This document shows positions 36,284 through 44,644 of a stretch of DNA of 64,000 nucleotides, in pieces. The DNA comes from Salinicoccus sediminis (GTDB taxonomy: Bacteria; Bacillota; Bacilli; Staphylococcales; Salinicoccaceae): positions 124,001-188,000 of the forward strand of contig NZ_LAYZ01000002.1 in assembly GCF_000986795.1 (NCBI RefSeq). Direction: 5' to 3'. The position numbers and the translations under genes are program-made. The first letter of the stretch is position 1. Each line of letters starts with the position of its first letter. The notes under the pieces are model-generated. The model was not told the DNA's origin and did not search any database. It saw only the letters and a program-made list of their open reading frames with translations.

Positions 36284-37282
36284 ATGGAAAAGAGATTTAT
36301 TTATGGGGACATTAGAAAAATTCCAAACTTTTATTATACTATTCGCTGTTGGGTCAGGTCTTTTATTATACTATTCGCTGTTGGTTCAGGTCTTTTATTA
36401 GGACAATTAGACGTAATTGAACAATATGCAGAGACTCTGGTTGTTCCGTTCTTATTCTTAATGCTCTATGGATTGTTTTTGACGATTCCACTGCATCAAC
36501 TAAAAAAGGCATTTTTAAATATCAGGTTCCTTGGATCCAGTACTATCATTAATTTTATATGGACACCAGTATTAGCCTGGGGTTTAGGGGCTATTTTCTT
36601 ATCAAACCATCCGGCTTTATGGATTGGTTTCATTATGCTTATGGTGACACCTTGCACAGATTGGTATCTGGCATTTACAGGCATAGCAAAAGGAAATGTG
36701 TCCCTTTCAACATCCGTTCTACCGATTAATTTGATTTTACAAGTCTTACTTTTGCCTGTGTATCTACTACTATTTGCTGGAAGCATTGAAACGATACCCC
36801 TCTCGACGCTTATAGAGAGTATATTGATTGTACTGGTTATCCCTTTTGCACTTGCTCACCTTACGCGATTCCTATTGAGAAGAAAAGAAACAGTTTTAAA
36901 CAACAAAGTCATACCCTTTTTTAGCAATGCTCAGATTTTCTTTTTATCATTAGCCATTATGGCAATGTTTGCTTCCCAAGGTTCATATTTACTTGCCAAC
37001 TTGGAAGTCATTTATATTTTGATCATACCTATTCTGGTGTTTTTTGTTATCAACTATGTATTAGGCCGTCTGGTGGGAAGGGTCTTGAAGTTTTCCTATG
37101 AAGATTCGGTCAGCTTAAGTTTGACGATTATTGCACGGAATTCTCCGGTTGCTTTGGCTATAGCTGTTACAGCATTTCCTAATCAGCCACTCATTGCTTT
37201 GGCTTTGGTTATCGGACCTTCGATTGAATTGCCTGTACTTGCCATTGTGTCCCAAGTACTGCTTTTCACAAAAAAAGAGTGA
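36284..37282 (+). CDS. ACR3/bile-acid:Na+ symporter-type arsenic resistance protein, altered N-terminus
   Basis: A 332-residue membrane protein resembling Firmicutes arsenic resistance (ACR3-like) exporters. Visible: FLFLMLYGLFLTIPLHQLKK, FIWTPVLAWGLGAIFLS, MLMVTPCTDWYLAFTGIAKG with the conserved Cys, and IIARNSPVALAIAVTAFP. The normal N-terminus MGTLEKFQTFIILFAVGSGL begins at 36303 in another frame. A 32-bp tandem duplication (36329-36360 and 36361-36392, one mismatch) shifts the frame. The in-frame ATG at 36284 gives a complete protein with an unusual first 26 residues and poor ribosome binding site. Function is doubtful. Divergent from czrA. Confidence 0.75.
   Translation: MEKRFIYGDIRKIPNFYYTIRCWVRSFIILFAVGSGLLLGQLDVIEQYAETLVVPFLFLMLYGLFLTIPLHQLKKAFLNIRFLGSSTIINFIWTPVLAWGLGAIFLSNHPALWIGFIMLMVTPCTDWYLAFTGIAKGNVSLSTSVLPINLILQVLLLPVYLLLFAGSIETIPLSTLIESILIVLVIPFALAHLTRFLLRRKETVLNNKVIPFFSNAQIFFLSLAIMAMFASQGSYLLANLEVIYILIIPILVFFVINYVLGRLVGRVLKFSYEDSVSLSLTIIARNSPVALAIAVTAFPNQPLIALALVIGPSIELPVLAIVSQVLLFTKKE
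36329..36392 (+). repeat. 32-bp tandem duplication inside the ACR3-like gene
   Basis: Two copies starting TTTTATTATACTATTCGCTG, adjacent, with one difference (GGGTC against GGTTC). Being 32 bp it shifts the reading frame. Confidence 0.93.
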
Positions 37283-37353
37283 AAAATGAAAGAGAATACC
37301 ATATGACTTGGGTAACCTTTATTAAAAACGGCCATTTATTAAATATTTACAGG

Positions 37354-37504
37354 TGTCATTTATGACGATAAAATACATATATTTTAAGTGTTATTTTGCA
37401 TAACAACGTTAAAACCCAGCTATCTTCTTGAAAAGATAAACTGGGTTTTTAACTATAGTACAAGTTACCGCCTAAATCAGTGCAAAATAAAATTGAAAGT
37501 GACA
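37354..37504. mobile_element. 151-bp MITE-like element with transposon-type ends
   Basis: The left tip TGTCAT and right tip GTGACA are inverted, and each end carries inner copies of a TTTTGCA/TGCAAAA motif. The flanks show CAGG directly before the left tip and directly after the right tip, a possible 4-bp target duplication. Inside is a terminator-like hairpin, AACCCAGCTATCTT with AAGATAAACTGGGTT. No transposase gene is present. Related solo ends occur at 38958-39005, 39089-39190 and 47545-47592. Multiple internal end repeats recall IS21 or TnsB-type transposons; the family is not proven. Confidence 0.6.
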
Positions 37505-37687
37505 CAGGTTGATTTTAATCTGAGCTAATCTCCCAATAAACGACTGGATACATCGTGTAATGTGTTCATTCTTCGTACTTAATTAGTACGCGAATAGCCC
37601 GGCAAAAGTCCGGGTTTCTAATAATATTTAAATAAGGTTCGAATATAAACTGGTATAATATTATGCAAAAGCGTAGGAGATGGTGGT
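37505..37687. other. Non-coding stretch upstream of the 260-residue unknown gene
   Basis: It contains CAATAAACG (37533), a half-site of the recombinase-like palindrome, an imperfect inverted repeat TTCGTACT..AGTACGCGAA near 37575, and a hairpin CCCGG..CCGGG near 37599-37614. The promoter of the following gene should be here (TATAAT at 37654). Confidence 0.45.
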
Positions 37688-38470
37688 GTGCAGAACTTCG
37701 AAACTCCGATAAAGAGCTTGGTTGATAGAAGAACAAGAATACGATTAGAATTATTTAAAGCTCGACTTAATGGAGATGATGTTTCTAAAGGTATTGATTT
37801 CAATATCCATAACTCCTTAAAGGATATGGCGAAAACTGCCAATAGAATGCAACGCATAGCGAATCAAGTGAATCTCGGTATGGCTCGGCAAATGAATATG
37901 TCTGTTACAAACGTTGTTCAAGATGCAGTGAGTAATGTTAATAGATCCAATGTCGAATTTATGCAAGCAATTAGTAAAGATATTACTAAAGGTCTCTATC
38001 AAAATGTCTTTTCTGATAGTGATCGATTTAGAACGATAGTCTTAAATTCAGCCCCTACTATTTCGATATTTGAAAATATAAATTTTAATCTGCTACATGA
38101 AATGCGATCTACAGCAAATAAAGCACAAGAAATTTTACGTACTATTAATTTAGATGTTAGTCGTACTTTTTACCAGTCGTTCAATAATCTATATAATGTT
38201 TCTGAAATGATGACAAGACCACTTTTTTATCGTTCTTCAATGTTAACTATTGATGATATTGAAGATGATGAAATTGATTTTGAGCAGCTAAAGAAATCAT
38301 TGATACTATCAGCTGCACATGGAGTAGTTTATTTTCACATGTTTGTAATGGTGTACACAGCTGTAACAGATACTAACTTGTTTGCTCTTCTATACAGTGT
38401 ATACGAAAACCCAATACAAAAAGCTTCAAAGAAATACATTGAAGATAACAAGAAGAGTGAAGAGGACTAA
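37688..38470 (+). CDS. Hypothetical 260-residue protein, helix-rich with a C-terminal membrane segment
   Basis: I recognise no family. The start is GTG, with AGGAG 6 bases upstream. Residues 1-195 are mostly polar and predicted helical, with Asn- and Met-rich stretches such as MARQMNMSVTNVVQDAVSNV. An acidic patch (IDDIEDDEIDFEQ) precedes one hydrophobic segment (about residues 208-235, SAAHGVVYFHMFVMVYTAV), and the tail is charged. It is AT-rich, has its own terminator and stands alone between mobile-element scraps, so it looks like independent cargo. Defence or metal roles are both possible; nothing in the sequence decides. Confidence 0.7.
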   Translation: MQNFETPIKSLVDRRTRIRLELFKARLNGDDVSKGIDFNIHNSLKDMAKTANRMQRIANQVNLGMARQMNMSVTNVVQDAVSNVNRSNVEFMQAISKDITKGLYQNVFSDSDRFRTIVLNSAPTISIFENINFNLLHEMRSTANKAQEILRTINLDVSRTFYQSFNNLYNVSEMMTRPLFYRSSMLTIDDIEDDEIDFEQLKKSLILSAAHGVVYFHMFVMVYTAVTDTNLFALLYSVYENPIQKASKKYIEDNKKSEED

Positions 38471-38488
38471 TAACCTCCTCACTCTTTT
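38453..38488 (+). terminator. Terminator overlapping the end of the unknown gene
   Basis: AAGAGTGAAGAGGA pairs with CCTCCTCACTCTT, then a T-run; the left arm lies inside the last codons. Confidence 0.75.
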
Positions 38489-38659
38489 ATTCATTCTGGT
38501 TCCTCTTTGTCCTTGATATACTTCTAACCGTGTGAATAAAGATATATTATTTTCTTTAGCGAGACTGGTTACTGCATATACACTGTCCTTATTAAATATC
38601 ACTTACTCTGAACTTATATTAAGGTATTTTTACTTTTGATATAAATAGGAGGTGTGAAT

Positions 38660-38850
38660 ATGGACTTAAAAAAGTGCTTAATGACCTAACACGTAAAGGT
38701 GTTCCTACTGAATGTCCCAAATGCGGCGTCGAAAAAACTTTCAATGAGACTCCAACGAATCTAGTGATGGATGGGCAACTCGGTACATTTAGTAGCGCCA
38801 GTATCGCTGCAATTTACTGTTCATCGTGGTCACCTAGATCTATTCATTAG
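38660..38850 (+). pseudogene. Fragment of a small zinc-ribbon protein
   Basis: AGGAGGTG precedes ATG at 38660, but that frame stops after nine codons. Shifted by one base, the sequence reads KKVLNDLTRKGVPTECPKCG and continues VEKTFNETPTNLVMDG to a stop. CPKCG is half of a zinc ribbon. A frameshift near the start is the simplest explanation. No family is recognised. Confidence 0.4.
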
Positions 38851-38892
38851 AGAAGCATTAGGAAAATGATTGCATATTAAGTAAGTAATAAA

Positions 38893-39088
38893 GTGGACCC
38901 CACAGTCAAGACACGGATTTTATAAATTCAAGTACACTGTCTGTATGAACTGGGCATAGTGCAAGTTATCACCTAAATCAGTGCAAAATAACATCAAAAG
39001 TGATAAGCATACTGCCATTAGGGTGGTGTTTATAGTATGAATTGGGTAGACCCTAAATAGACAGTACAAGGCTATTGAGTTCCCTGGT
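38893..39088. mobile_element. Solo transposon end and IS3-like scraps
   Basis: At 38958-39005 is a right end of the 37354 type (two TGCAA-type repeats, tip GTGATA). Around it lie TGGACCCC..GTCAAGACA (38894) and TAGACCCT..TAGACAGT (39048), which resemble IS3/IS150-type terminal sequences. No transposase coding remains. Confidence 0.35.
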
Positions 39089-39190
39089 TGTGACTTTTGG
39101 TTTTATTTTGCACCTATTTTAAGTGATATTTTGCATATCCAACTTTAAAAACCTAGCTACCCCTCACATGAAAAGATTAGCTGGGTTCCT
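39089..39190. mobile_element. Solo left end of the 151-bp element type
   Basis: It begins TGTGACTTTTGGTTTTATTT, continues with TTTTGCAC and ATTTTGCAT repeats, and then the same internal hairpin (ACCTAGCTA..TTAGCTGGGT) as in 37354-37504. The matching right end is missing. Confidence 0.55.
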
Positions 39191-39300
39191 TAATTATTTA
39201 CATCCAAACATTTATAGAACTATTCTGTTCCGTCTAATAAAAAAGCGACTGCTCATGTTTTAGCAATCGCACCTGTTTGAGGAAGATTAATCATATAAGT

Positions 39301-40944
39301 TTAACCCGCACAACAAGATAATTTCGACACATCCCTACCAAAGGTCAAGGCTGCGAGTTTTAAACCTTCGGCCATGGTTAAATAGGGGGCAAAACTATCC
39401 GTAAGATCTTCAATGGTCAGGCCGAATTTCACCGCCAAGGTCGCCGTATAAATGACATCCCCGGCATTTTCACTGACGATATGAGCTCCGATCAACTTAC
39501 GGGTTTGCGCATCAACAACAAGTTTATAAACCCCGGTTGTTTCGTGATTGACCAATGCCCTGGGAACAGCATCCAACGGCAGAATCGAAGTTTTCACGTC
39601 GTAACCCTTTACCTTGGCTTGTTGTTCGGTTAGGCCGACGGTCGCAATCGATGGATTCGTGAATGTTACCCCGGGGACAAAGCGAAGATCGATTTTCCGT
39701 TTGGCCACACCGAGTGCATTGTCCGCGATAACGCCCCCTTCATAAGCCGCAACATACACGAATTGTGGACCGAGTGTCACATCGCCTGCGGCATAAATGC
39801 GGACATTTGTCGTTTGTAAAAATTCGTTGGTCAATACTTCGCCTTTTTCACCTGTTTTCACGCCTGCTGTTTCTAGGTTTAAGGACTCTGTGTTTGGCTT
39901 TCTGCCTGTTGCGACCAACACTTGGTCGGCTGTGATGACTCGTTTCTCGCCGTTCACTTCAATCGTAACGCTTTTCGTATCGTCGTTTTGCTCGACTTTT
40001 TGATAGGTGACGCCAGTGATCAGATTGAGTCCCTTCTCCGTTAAGGCGTCATTAATAGCGTCAGAAATCTCTGGTTCGTACGTCTTAAACAAATGCTCAC
40101 TTCTTTGCATAAGGGTCACTTCTGTTCCAAGATTGTGAAACATTTGGCCCAATTCCGCTGCAATATAACCGGAACCGATAACAGCGAGACGTTTCGGAAC
40201 ATCTTTCAATTCTAGTGCCGTCGTGCTTGTTAAAAAATCAATCTCACTCAATCCCGGAATGTCCGGAACCGCAGGATCTGCCCCCGTTGCAATTAAGAAA
40301 CTTTGGGCTGTAATGTGTTCTCCGTTGACTTGTATCGTTTTTTCATCGACAAACGAGGCTTGACCACGAATGAGATCAAATCCGTATTCATCAATCAAGT
40401 CGATATATTTTTCTTGGCGCATTTGACCGACCAATTCATCTTTTTGCTCGGTCAATCCCGCAAGGTTCACAGCACCGGCACCTGTTTGTAAACCGTTAAA
40501 TGGATGGTTCTGTGCCAGTCCATTGATGTCACCGGCACGAAGCATGGTTTTGGAAGGGACACATCCGATGTTGACACAAGTTCCCCCAACTGTGCCCCGT
40601 TCCACCATGGCCACCTTCGCGTCGTTTTCACTGGCTTTGATTGCGGCTGAAAAGGCCGCACCGCCGGAACCAATAATCAGAAGATCGTAATCGCCATCCC
40701 GATTGAAATCTACACTGTTTTCAGAGGTCTGGCTTTCTTCCTCTCCGGGTTGATAGCCGGCTGCCGAAATATTTTTCTTAGCCTTTTTGATCTGATCATC
40801 GCTGAGTTCAAAAATGGCCTCACCACGTTGGGAATCGGCCGAAACATCTTTAGCTCCAGCTTGTTCCAATGCTTCGGTTACATGTGCTTCACAACCTATG
40901 CATGTCATGCCTTGAATGGGTATTTTATATGAATTTTGAGTCAT
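39301..40944 (-). CDS. merA: Mercuric reductase
   Basis: A 547-residue flavoprotein reducing Hg(II) to volatile Hg(0) with NADPH. Order: one heavy-metal-associated domain with [11 protein letters not shown] at residues 13-23, FAD motif [17 protein letters not shown] near residue 87, the redox pair in [13 protein letters not shown], a second dinucleotide fold ([16 protein letters not shown]), and the C-terminal mercury-binding pair in SCCAG at the very end. All catalytic Cys are present. Last gene of the merR-merT-merA operon, 48 bases after merT. Confidence 0.97.
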   Translation of the reverse strand: MTQNSYKIPIQGMTCIGCEAHVTEALEQAGAKDVSADSQRGEAIFELSDDQIKKAKKNISAAGYQPGEEESQTSENSVDFNRDGDYDLLIIGSGGAAFSAAIKASENDAKVAMVERGTVGGTCVNIGCVPSKTMLRAGDINGLAQNHPFNGLQTGAGAVNLAGLTEQKDELVGQMRQEKYIDLIDEYGFDLIRGQASFVDEKTIQVNGEHITAQSFLIATGADPAVPDIPGLSEIDFLTSTTALELKDVPKRLAVIGSGYIAAELGQMFHNLGTEVTLMQRSEHLFKTYEPEISDAINDALTEKGLNLITGVTYQKVEQNDDTKSVTIEVNGEKRVITADQVLVATGRKPNTESLNLETAGVKTGEKGEVLTNEFLQTTNVRIYAAGDVTLGPQFVYVAAYEGGVIADNALGVAKRKIDLRFVPGVTFTNPSIATVGLTEQQAKVKGYDVKTSILPLDAVPRALVNHETTGVYKLVVDAQTRKLIGAHIVSENAGDVIYTATLAVKFGLTIEDLTDSFAPYLTMAEGLKLAALTFGRDVSKLSCCAG

Positions 40945-40992
40945 TTGAATCCCTCTTCCTATTTAAAGTTTGATAGACAGTTCTGTACATTT

Positions 40993-41315
40993 TTATCTTG
41001 TCTCATGCTTCCGATTCATGCTCTCTGGAGGCGTATAGCATTCCGTTTTATTTTTTGTTTTTCCGTTGCCTTCAAGAGAATTGTATTTGTTCTTCAAGAA
41101 CTTGCTAAGAATCAGAGCAATCATAACAACGGCCAATGCTGCGAAAATGCCAGTCAACCACCAATTTCTTGTCGCACCAGCAAAGAGGGTACCAATCCCT
41201 GTACCTCCTAATGCAACAAGGAGAATCGGTCCTGCACAACAAAGTAAAGGAACCAATAATATACCGAAAAGGCCCACACACCCCAGCCGTTACCTAAGGA
41301 AATGCGTCTTTTCAT
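40993..41315 (-). pseudogene. merT: MerT-like mercury transport protein, frameshifted by a TG insertion
   Basis: A good start (GGGGAAG, 6 bases, ATG at 41315) gives MKRRISLGNGWGV and then goes out of frame. In the next frame GLFGILLVPLLCCAGPILLV carries the vicinal Cys pair that hands Hg(II) through the membrane in MerT proteins, followed by two more hydrophobic segments. Removing one TG from the GGTGTGTGGG tract near 41277-41284 restores WGVGLFG and one intact protein of about 106 residues. A GTG at 41277 could start a shortened form lacking the first residues. Confidence 0.75.
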
Positions 41316-41331
41316 CCAAATCTTCCCCTAT

Positions 41332-41739
41332 TCATTTATCAGGCTCCCTCATTAACGTTTCAATAATGGGACAGGTATACATCGCCTTTTCATCTGGACA
41401 CTTTTCTTTTAATTCCTCTAATAACCGTTGGATCCGCAACAAATCGTGCACTTTCCGCTCGATTTCTTTGGTTTTTTGAACGGTAAAGACGTACATATCT
41501 TTACATCTCTCCCCATCTTGATCAACTACACCAAACAACAGGTGGATTTCTTTTAGCGAGAAGTCCAATTCCTTCATTCGTTTAATAAACCGTATCCGAT
41601 CTGCTGTTTCCTCTGAATATATTCGATACCCTGATTCGTTTCTGGGAGGTCCGGCTATCAATCCTTTCCGCTCGTAATACCGAACGGTTTCTTTATTCAC
41701 ATTACACGCTTTAGCCAATTCACTGATTTTCATCCCCAT
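41332..41739 (-). CDS. merR: Mercury-responsive regulator MerR
   Basis: A 135-residue MerR-family regulator. The helix-turn-helix [20 protein letters not shown] is at residues 6-25, followed by the dimer coiled coil. The three mercury ligands Cys79, Cys114 and Cys123 stand exactly where they do in Bacillus MerR. GAGGTG lies 5 bases before ATG. It is the first gene of its operon, with merT and merA downstream on the same strand, and its promoter carries the long spacer typical of MerR activation. Confidence 0.96.
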   Translation of the reverse strand: MGMKISELAKACNVNKETVRYYERKGLIAGPPRNESGYRIYSEETADRIRFIKRMKELDFSLKEIHLLFGVVDQDGERCKDMYVFTVQKTKEIERKVHDLLRIQRLLEELKEKCPDEKAMYTCPIIETLMREPDK

Positions 41740-41756
41740 ATTGTCACCTCAATAAA

Positions 41757-41790
41757 AGTATAAACTCTGTACCATAGTACACGGTCAAGT
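41757..41790 (-). promoter_or_regulatory. mer promoter/operator
   Basis: On the minus strand: -35 TTGACC, a 20-base spacer GTGTACTATGGTACAGAGTT, and -10 TATACT. The spacer holds the GTAC-centred inverted repeat bound by MerR. A spacer longer than 17 explains why MerR-Hg must twist the DNA to activate. Confidence 0.88.
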
Positions 41791-42035
41791 CATACATTAT
41801 TTTTCTTTTATAGAATAATCTTATAAAACAGATCAGATAAAAAACCTTATTTATCAATTGTTCACATAAGTTTTTTAGAAGTTTAAGAATAAAGCTATCT
41901 GCTCTTCACGCCAAGAAGCCACATTCTTCCGTTGAAAAATGCGGCTGTCAAAAAAGTTATTTTCTTTTTGATTCTAAGATCATATAACAAGATTAGACGA
42001 TAAAGTGGTTTATAAACATCTCACATTACGTAAAC
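41791..42035. other. Non-coding gap between mer promoter and the reductase-like gene
   Basis: No gene. An imperfect hairpin AGCCACATT..AATGCGGCT at about 41927-41956, flanked by T- and A-runs, may terminate the minus-strand gene at 42036. Confidence 0.5.
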
Positions 42036-43382
42036 TTACACCATGTGGGCAATGTCCGAAGCTGCCGTTGGATAGGCAAATATCATTTGTTTCAATTCTT
42101 TGGTTGAAATTCCAAAACGAATGGCTGTTGCAAAATGGTTAATTAGTTCATCGGCTTCATTACTAATCAAATGAGCACCGACAACTTGATCACTATCTTC
42201 GTCAATTAGCACTTTAAACGCAGCAAACCCTTCATTTGTCCGTTTATACGTAAACCAATCGGAAATGTTTTTATGTTTTACTTTAATATTCCGGCCAGAA
42301 TTTTTGGCTTCCTCTTCGCTCATACCTACCGACGCCATTTTCGGTACGGTGAATACAGCAGATGGAATCACGGAATATTCAATTTTTTTGCTGTTCCCTT
42401 TCAATAAATTAGATGCTACAACATGAGAATCTGCACTGGCTACAGGTGTGAGGGGCAAGCCATCCGTTGCTGCAGCATCTCCAGCTGCATAGACGTTCGG
42501 ACTACTTACACTTTGCAAATACTCATTAACATGGACACCATGTTTCTTCCTTTTTATATTCCCTTTTTCAAGATTTATATCTAACGCTGGAACCCGTCCG
42601 GCTCCATGGATGACGATGTCTGCTTCCAACCGAATTATATCCTCTTTTTTTCGAGCGTGCACATGAAACTTTCCTTGGTCTTTTTCAATGGATTCAACGG
42701 AATGTTGAAGATGTACCTGAATGCCAATCTCTTTCGATTTTGCTAAAAGAATATCTACAAGGTCTACATCAAAGTTCTCCAAAGGTCTTTGACCTCGATG
42801 GATAATATGAACTTCTGAGCCAGCACGTGCTGCGATATGAGCAAATTCAAACGAAATATATCCCCCACCAACAAAGACGATTCTTTTTGGTAATTTATCC
42901 AACTCCAAAAATTCATCACTATAGGTAAGATGTTCTTCCCCTTGTATAGGCAAAGGGGTAGGCTTCGCACCGCTAGCAATCAAGAAATGCTTCCCTTCGA
43001 GTATTTCTTGATCTACTTCAAGTTGATCCTCACTAATGAAAGATGCTTTGCCATGATACGTATCGATTCCCTGATTATTCAATGCTTGTTCTTTTTTTTC
43101 CGGGACATCACCTGTAAAGGTTCGTTTAAAGCTCATAAGATCTTTCCAGTTGATGGAGACCTCTGATGGTACTCCGTTCCTAATCATTCGTTTATTCCAA
43201 TCGATGAGATCGGCTGCCCCATGTAGAACTTTTTTTGGGTCACATCCACGCAGCGCACACGTGCCCCCAAATGGCCTGTCATCTACCATGGCTACACTCC
43301 AGTCGGCGTTATTACATTTTGCTGCTGTGATTGACCCCGCAGAACCTGTACCAATCACAATGAGATCGTATTTCTTTGTCAT
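42036..43382 (-). CDS. Pyridine nucleotide-disulphide oxidoreductase (mercuric/glutathione reductase-like)
   Basis: A 448-residue class I flavoprotein. FAD motif LIVIGTGSAGSITAAKC at the N-terminus, a redox pair in GGTCALRGCDPKKVL, NAD(P) motif IVFVGGGYISFEFAHIAARA near residue 172, and AAGDAAATDGLPLTP near residue 305. There is no metal-binding head and no C-terminal Cys pair, so it is not a true MerA. It may recycle a low-molecular thiol or act in metal/oxidant stress. AGGAGG lies 6 bases before the second of two adjacent ATGs, which I take as start. Confidence 0.85.
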   Translation of the reverse strand: MTKKYDLIVIGTGSAGSITAAKCNNADWSVAMVDDRPFGGTCALRGCDPKKVLHGAADLIDWNKRMIRNGVPSEVSINWKDLMSFKRTFTGDVPEKKEQALNNQGIDTYHGKASFISEDQLEVDQEILEGKHFLIASGAKPTPLPIQGEEHLTYSDEFLELDKLPKRIVFVGGGYISFEFAHIAARAGSEVHIIHRGQRPLENFDVDLVDILLAKSKEIGIQVHLQHSVESIEKDQGKFHVHARKKEDIIRLEADIVIHGAGRVPALDINLEKGNIKRKKHGVHVNEYLQSVSSPNVYAAGDAAATDGLPLTPVASADSHVVASNLLKGNSKKIEYSVIPSAVFTVPKMASVGMSEEEAKNSGRNIKVKHKNISDWFTYKRTNEGFAAFKVLIDEDSDQVVGAHLISNEADELINHFATAIRFGISTKELKQMIFAYPTAASDIAHMV

Positions 43383-43489
43383 CATTATCCTCCTCATAGA
43401 AATCACTCTTTAATAAGTTTTCCTTGTTTTTGTCTAATGAAACCCTGTACTTCATCCACAGTTTGAAAAAATCCAGCGTCTTAACTAAA

Positions 43490-43700
43490 CGGTGACTTCA
43501 CTGTGTTTTTATCCCGCACAACATTGTTAAATATATAGCAAGACTTTCTTTTAAATCTTCTATGGTTAAGCAAATTAACGGCTAATGTCATCGTGTAAAT
43601 CACATTTCATGCATTTTCGGATACAAGATGAGCCCCTAACACCTCAATATTTTTGTATCTGCCACTAACTCCATCCTTTTCATGCATTAAAAAATCGGCC
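43490..43700 (-). pseudogene. Remnant of a second merA C-terminus
   Basis: EVLGAHLVSENA then a TGA, followed by NVIYTMTLAVN and, in another frame, a stretch ending in CCG-like codons, corresponds to the MerA segment [20 protein letters not shown] through the end. Several stops and shifts show old decay. It implies a second mercury operon once stood here. Confidence 0.65.
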
Positions 43701-43792
43701 CGTGTGTCAAATAAATAAGCAAGTAAACACCGGATAACAAGATGATAAATGCCACCAATGTCTGCATGATTGGCATGAATTTTCGGATTCAT

Positions 43793-44190
43793 TTCTGGGC
43801 AAGTGTGCGCGACCCTAAAGGAAATATCGTAATGATAGTAATCGCTAACCTCATATCTATTGAGAAAAGCATAAAATTTATGACTATACTTTAGTATCTA
43901 GGCGTCTGTCATGGATTGGGAAACGACTATATAAGTTGAATTAAATATTTTACAGTACCATTAAGGTTCATAAAAGTACACTTTGACGAACACTATATAA
44001 GTGACCCTATATAAAGAGGAATCATCGTTCATAAACATATAAAAATAAATTACGAACGTCCTCCATTTTATATGTACTTTTAAGAACGAATAAATTATTT
44101 ATCACAATAAAGTTCACTTACGATATCGTAATTTCTTTCAGTTTTATTTCAGAAAATTCTTTCTATGTCGCGAAAAACTTATACAAATTT
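43793..44190. other. AT-rich non-coding stretch upstream of the cad operon
   Basis: About 400 bases without a supported gene, between the merA remnant and the cad operators. I see only short inverted fragments and no recognisable element end. Confidence 0.5.
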
Positions 44191-44194
44191 ATTA

Positions 44195-44261
44195 TTATTC
44201 AAACATCTGCTTGAATAAAGAAAAACAAGATGATATACTATATTCAAAAAAATATTTGAAT
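44195..44261. promoter_or_regulatory. Two candidate CadC operators
   Basis: TTATTCAA-N8-TTGAATAA at 44195-44218 and ATTCAAA-N6-TTTGAAT at 44242-44261. Both have the ATTCAAA/TTTGAAT arms of the staphylococcal cad operator. The second is 15 bases before cadC. Confidence 0.7.
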
Positions 44262-44275
44262 GACGGGGTGTATGT

Positions 44276-44644
44276 ATGAATAAGAAAGAAACATGTGAAG
44301 TTTTTTGTTATGACGAAGAAAAGGTTAACCGGATGCAAGAGAATTTACAAACTGTCGATATTGCCGGTATATCACAGATGCTTAAGGCTATTGCCGATGT
44401 GAATAGGGCAAAAATCACCTATTCCTTATGCAAGGAAGAGGAATTATGCGTCTGTGACATCGCAAATATACTCGGTGTGACTGTAGCAAGTGCATCTCAT
44501 CATTTACGCACGCTCTACAAAGAAGGCATCGTTAGATTCAGGAAAGAAGGGAAACTCGCGTTCTATTCTCTGGAAGATCAGCATATTAAAGAAATCATGA
44601 CGATTGCATTAATACATAGGAAAGAAGTGATAACCAATGTCTGA
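44276..44644 (+). CDS. cadC: Cadmium/lead-responsive repressor CadC
   Basis: A 122-residue ArsR/SmtB repressor. The alpha-3N metal ligands Cys7, Cys11, Cys58 and Cys60 are all present (ETCEVFC and ELCVCD). The recognition helix is [19 protein letters not shown]. The protein leaves DNA on binding Cd(II), Pb(II) or Zn(II). GGGGTG precedes the ATG; the stop overlaps cadA by 8 bases. Two palindromes of cad type lie upstream. Confidence 0.96.
   Translation: MNKKETCEVFCYDEEKVNRMQENLQTVDIAGISQMLKAIADVNRAKITYSLCKEEELCVCDIANILGVTVASASHHLRTLYKEGIVRFRKEGKLAFYSLEDQHIKEIMTIALIHRKEVITNV

Noticed and set aside
42036-43382. Second functional mercuric reductase
   Set aside because: It lacks the N-terminal metal-binding domain and the C-terminal Cys pair needed for Hg(II) handling.
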